The notes beneath the pieces were generated by a model. That model was not told the origin of the DNA, did no database searches, and saw nothing but the letters and a program-made list of their open reading frames with translations. A DNA stretch of 13,932 bases, taken from contig MU603003.1 in assembly GCA_025201865.1 (NCBI GenBank), positions 7,305-21,236 on the forward strand. Direction: 5' to 3'. How positions within the stretch are numbered: position 1 is the first letter of the stretch; the number at the start of each line of letters is the position of its first letter. Shown piece after piece: positions 13,343 through 13,932 of this stretch. Both the position numbers and the translations under genes were made by a program. Source of the stretch: Ramicandelaber brevisporus. Its lineage: Eukaryota > Kickxellomycota > Ramicandelaberales > Ramicandelaberaceae.

Positions 13343-13932
13343 ATGGCGACCAGCGCACCCCGCGTGCTTGAGCTTCTCGAGAAGGTATATGAGCTCGACA
13401 GTCCACTGGCTACAGGGCAGCCTACACAGCTGGATTCATCATTTGGCGAGAAGGCGTCTTATGCGTTGTTTTGCATCGGTATACTGAATGACCAACACAC
13501 TAAGATACGCGATATCATGCCAGGCATTCTTGCAGCCTATGGCAAAGCCCAGCCGGTTGGACCATGTCGGGTTTTACTTTTTTTTTTACTATCGTGGCAT
13601 CGCGACGTATTCGTTCACTCAGCCTCGTCTATGCCGGGTAAACAGCCGTTTTTTTTTCGAGACATGTACCGACTACAGCTGTTTCTCTTCCTTTCCACTA
13701 ACACCTTTTATTTCTTACAAGTATTGCTGTCCTCGTCTCCATCAAGCACTGTCCTCGTCTTCTGGTTACACCGCATCCCACTGCTCCTGCCGTTGTCTAG
13801 AGGTTTACGTTCGGTGTCTGTGTGTCTGTCTGGTTACTCTTTCGACTCGTTCGGTCGGCCGTTTCGTACACACCTACTTGGTTTCAAGCCGGCTGACCAA
13901 GATGCAAGTTGCTATCGCACCTTCCCCATTAC
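13343..13932 (+). CDS. Hypothetical protein, 5' part only; downstream portion doubtful
   Basis: A frame opens at ATG 13343 (T at -3, G at +4) and has no stop to the right edge, 196 codons. Residues 1 to about 75 look like ordinary soluble helical protein, for example PRVLELLEKVYELDSPLA and KIRDIMPGILAAYGKAQPV. From about 13570 the plus strand becomes pyrimidine-rich with T10 and T9 runs. The translation there turns into Phe/Leu/Ser-rich filler, which is what non-coding CT-rich DNA gives. Either an intron begins near 13560-13580, or the gene is a truncated remnant. I do not recognise the family with confidence. The spacing of QLD, the AL pair and the HTKIRDIMPGIL segment faintly recalls the N terminus of type III-alpha phosphatidylinositol 4-kinase (Stt4), but this is a weak impression from memory. 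Another ATG at 13902 (AAG before it) could start a different gene. Confidence 0.4.
   Translation, partial: MATSAPRVLELLEKVYELDSPLATGQPTQLDSSFGEKASYALFCIGILNDQHTKIRDIMPGILAAYGKAQPVGPCRVLLFFLLSWHRDVFVHSASSMPGKQPFFFRDMYRLQLFLFLSTNTFYFLQVLLSSSPSSTVLVFWLHRIPLLLPLSRGLRSVSVCLSGYSFDSFGRPFRTHLLGFKPADQDASCYRTFPI
13727..13760 (+). repeat. Direct 12-mer repeat CTGTCCTCGTCT
   Basis: CTGTCCTCGTCT occurs at 13727-13738 and again at 13749-13760, 22 bp apart start to start. It lies in the pyrimidine-rich segment near the right edge. Such a repeat fits promoter or intron sequence better than coding sequence. Confidence 0.7.

Noticed and set aside
1-13932. CRISPR arrays, tRNA or rRNA genes, prokaryotic operon signals
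   Set aside because: No spaced repeats with unique spacers, no cloverleaf with box A and B that I could find, and all recognised genes are eukaryotic.

Overview
The window looks like nuclear DNA from a compact, intron-poor fungal genome. It carries core eukaryotic housekeeping genes: a Sec7/BIG-type ArfGEF, the kinetochore subunit Spc25, the Ski-complex scaffold Ski3, and the rRNA-biogenesis helicase Has1. All of these read as uninterrupted frames. There are no Shine-Dalgarno sites or operons. Leaders are A-rich or pyrimidine-rich, as is common in fungi. Genes sit 136 to 541 bp apart, with simple-sequence repeats in the gaps. The mix of glutamine tracts, near-absence of introns and an F-box/LRR-like gene of a kind that is expanded in many fungi suggests an early-diverging fungus, perhaps Kickxellomycotina. 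That last placement is a guess from general impression, not a measured result.

Layout, left to right. Positions 1-2011 (minus) hold the N-terminal 670 codons of a large Sec7/BIG ArfGEF; the catalytic Sec7 domain lies beyond the left edge. Positions 2012-2552 are its upstream region, with a heptamer minisatellite, a 55-bp strictly alternating pyrimidine-purine tract and a purine-rich strand. Positions 2553-3602 (minus) are Spc25 with an unusual N-terminal tail. Only 136 bp further, 3739-8907 (minus) is Ski3, a 1722-residue TPR protein. Positions 8908-9290 are a divergent promoter shared with Has1 (9291-11114, plus). An F-box protein with leucine-rich-repeat-like segments follows on the plus strand (11359-13065). 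Twelve bases after its stop lies a nested inverted repeat that can fold in two mutually exclusive ways. A last frame opens at 13343 and stays open to the right edge. Only its first ~75 codons look like normal coding sequence.

Functionally the genes are not one pathway. Sec7 acts in trans-Golgi vesicle traffic, Spc25 in chromosome segregation, Ski3 in cytoplasmic 3'-to-5' mRNA decay, Has1 in nucleolar pre-rRNA processing, and the F-box protein probably in ubiquitin ligase targeting. The Ski3/Has1 pair shares a promoter region and both concern RNA metabolism, so co-regulation is possible but unproven. I do not see a clearly new multi-gene system here. The points most worth a second look are the bistable hairpin at 13077-13130, the proline-directed phosphosite tail of Spc25 with a forkhead-type site in its promoter, the glutamine-rich insertion in the ArfGEF, and the unresolved gene at the right edge.
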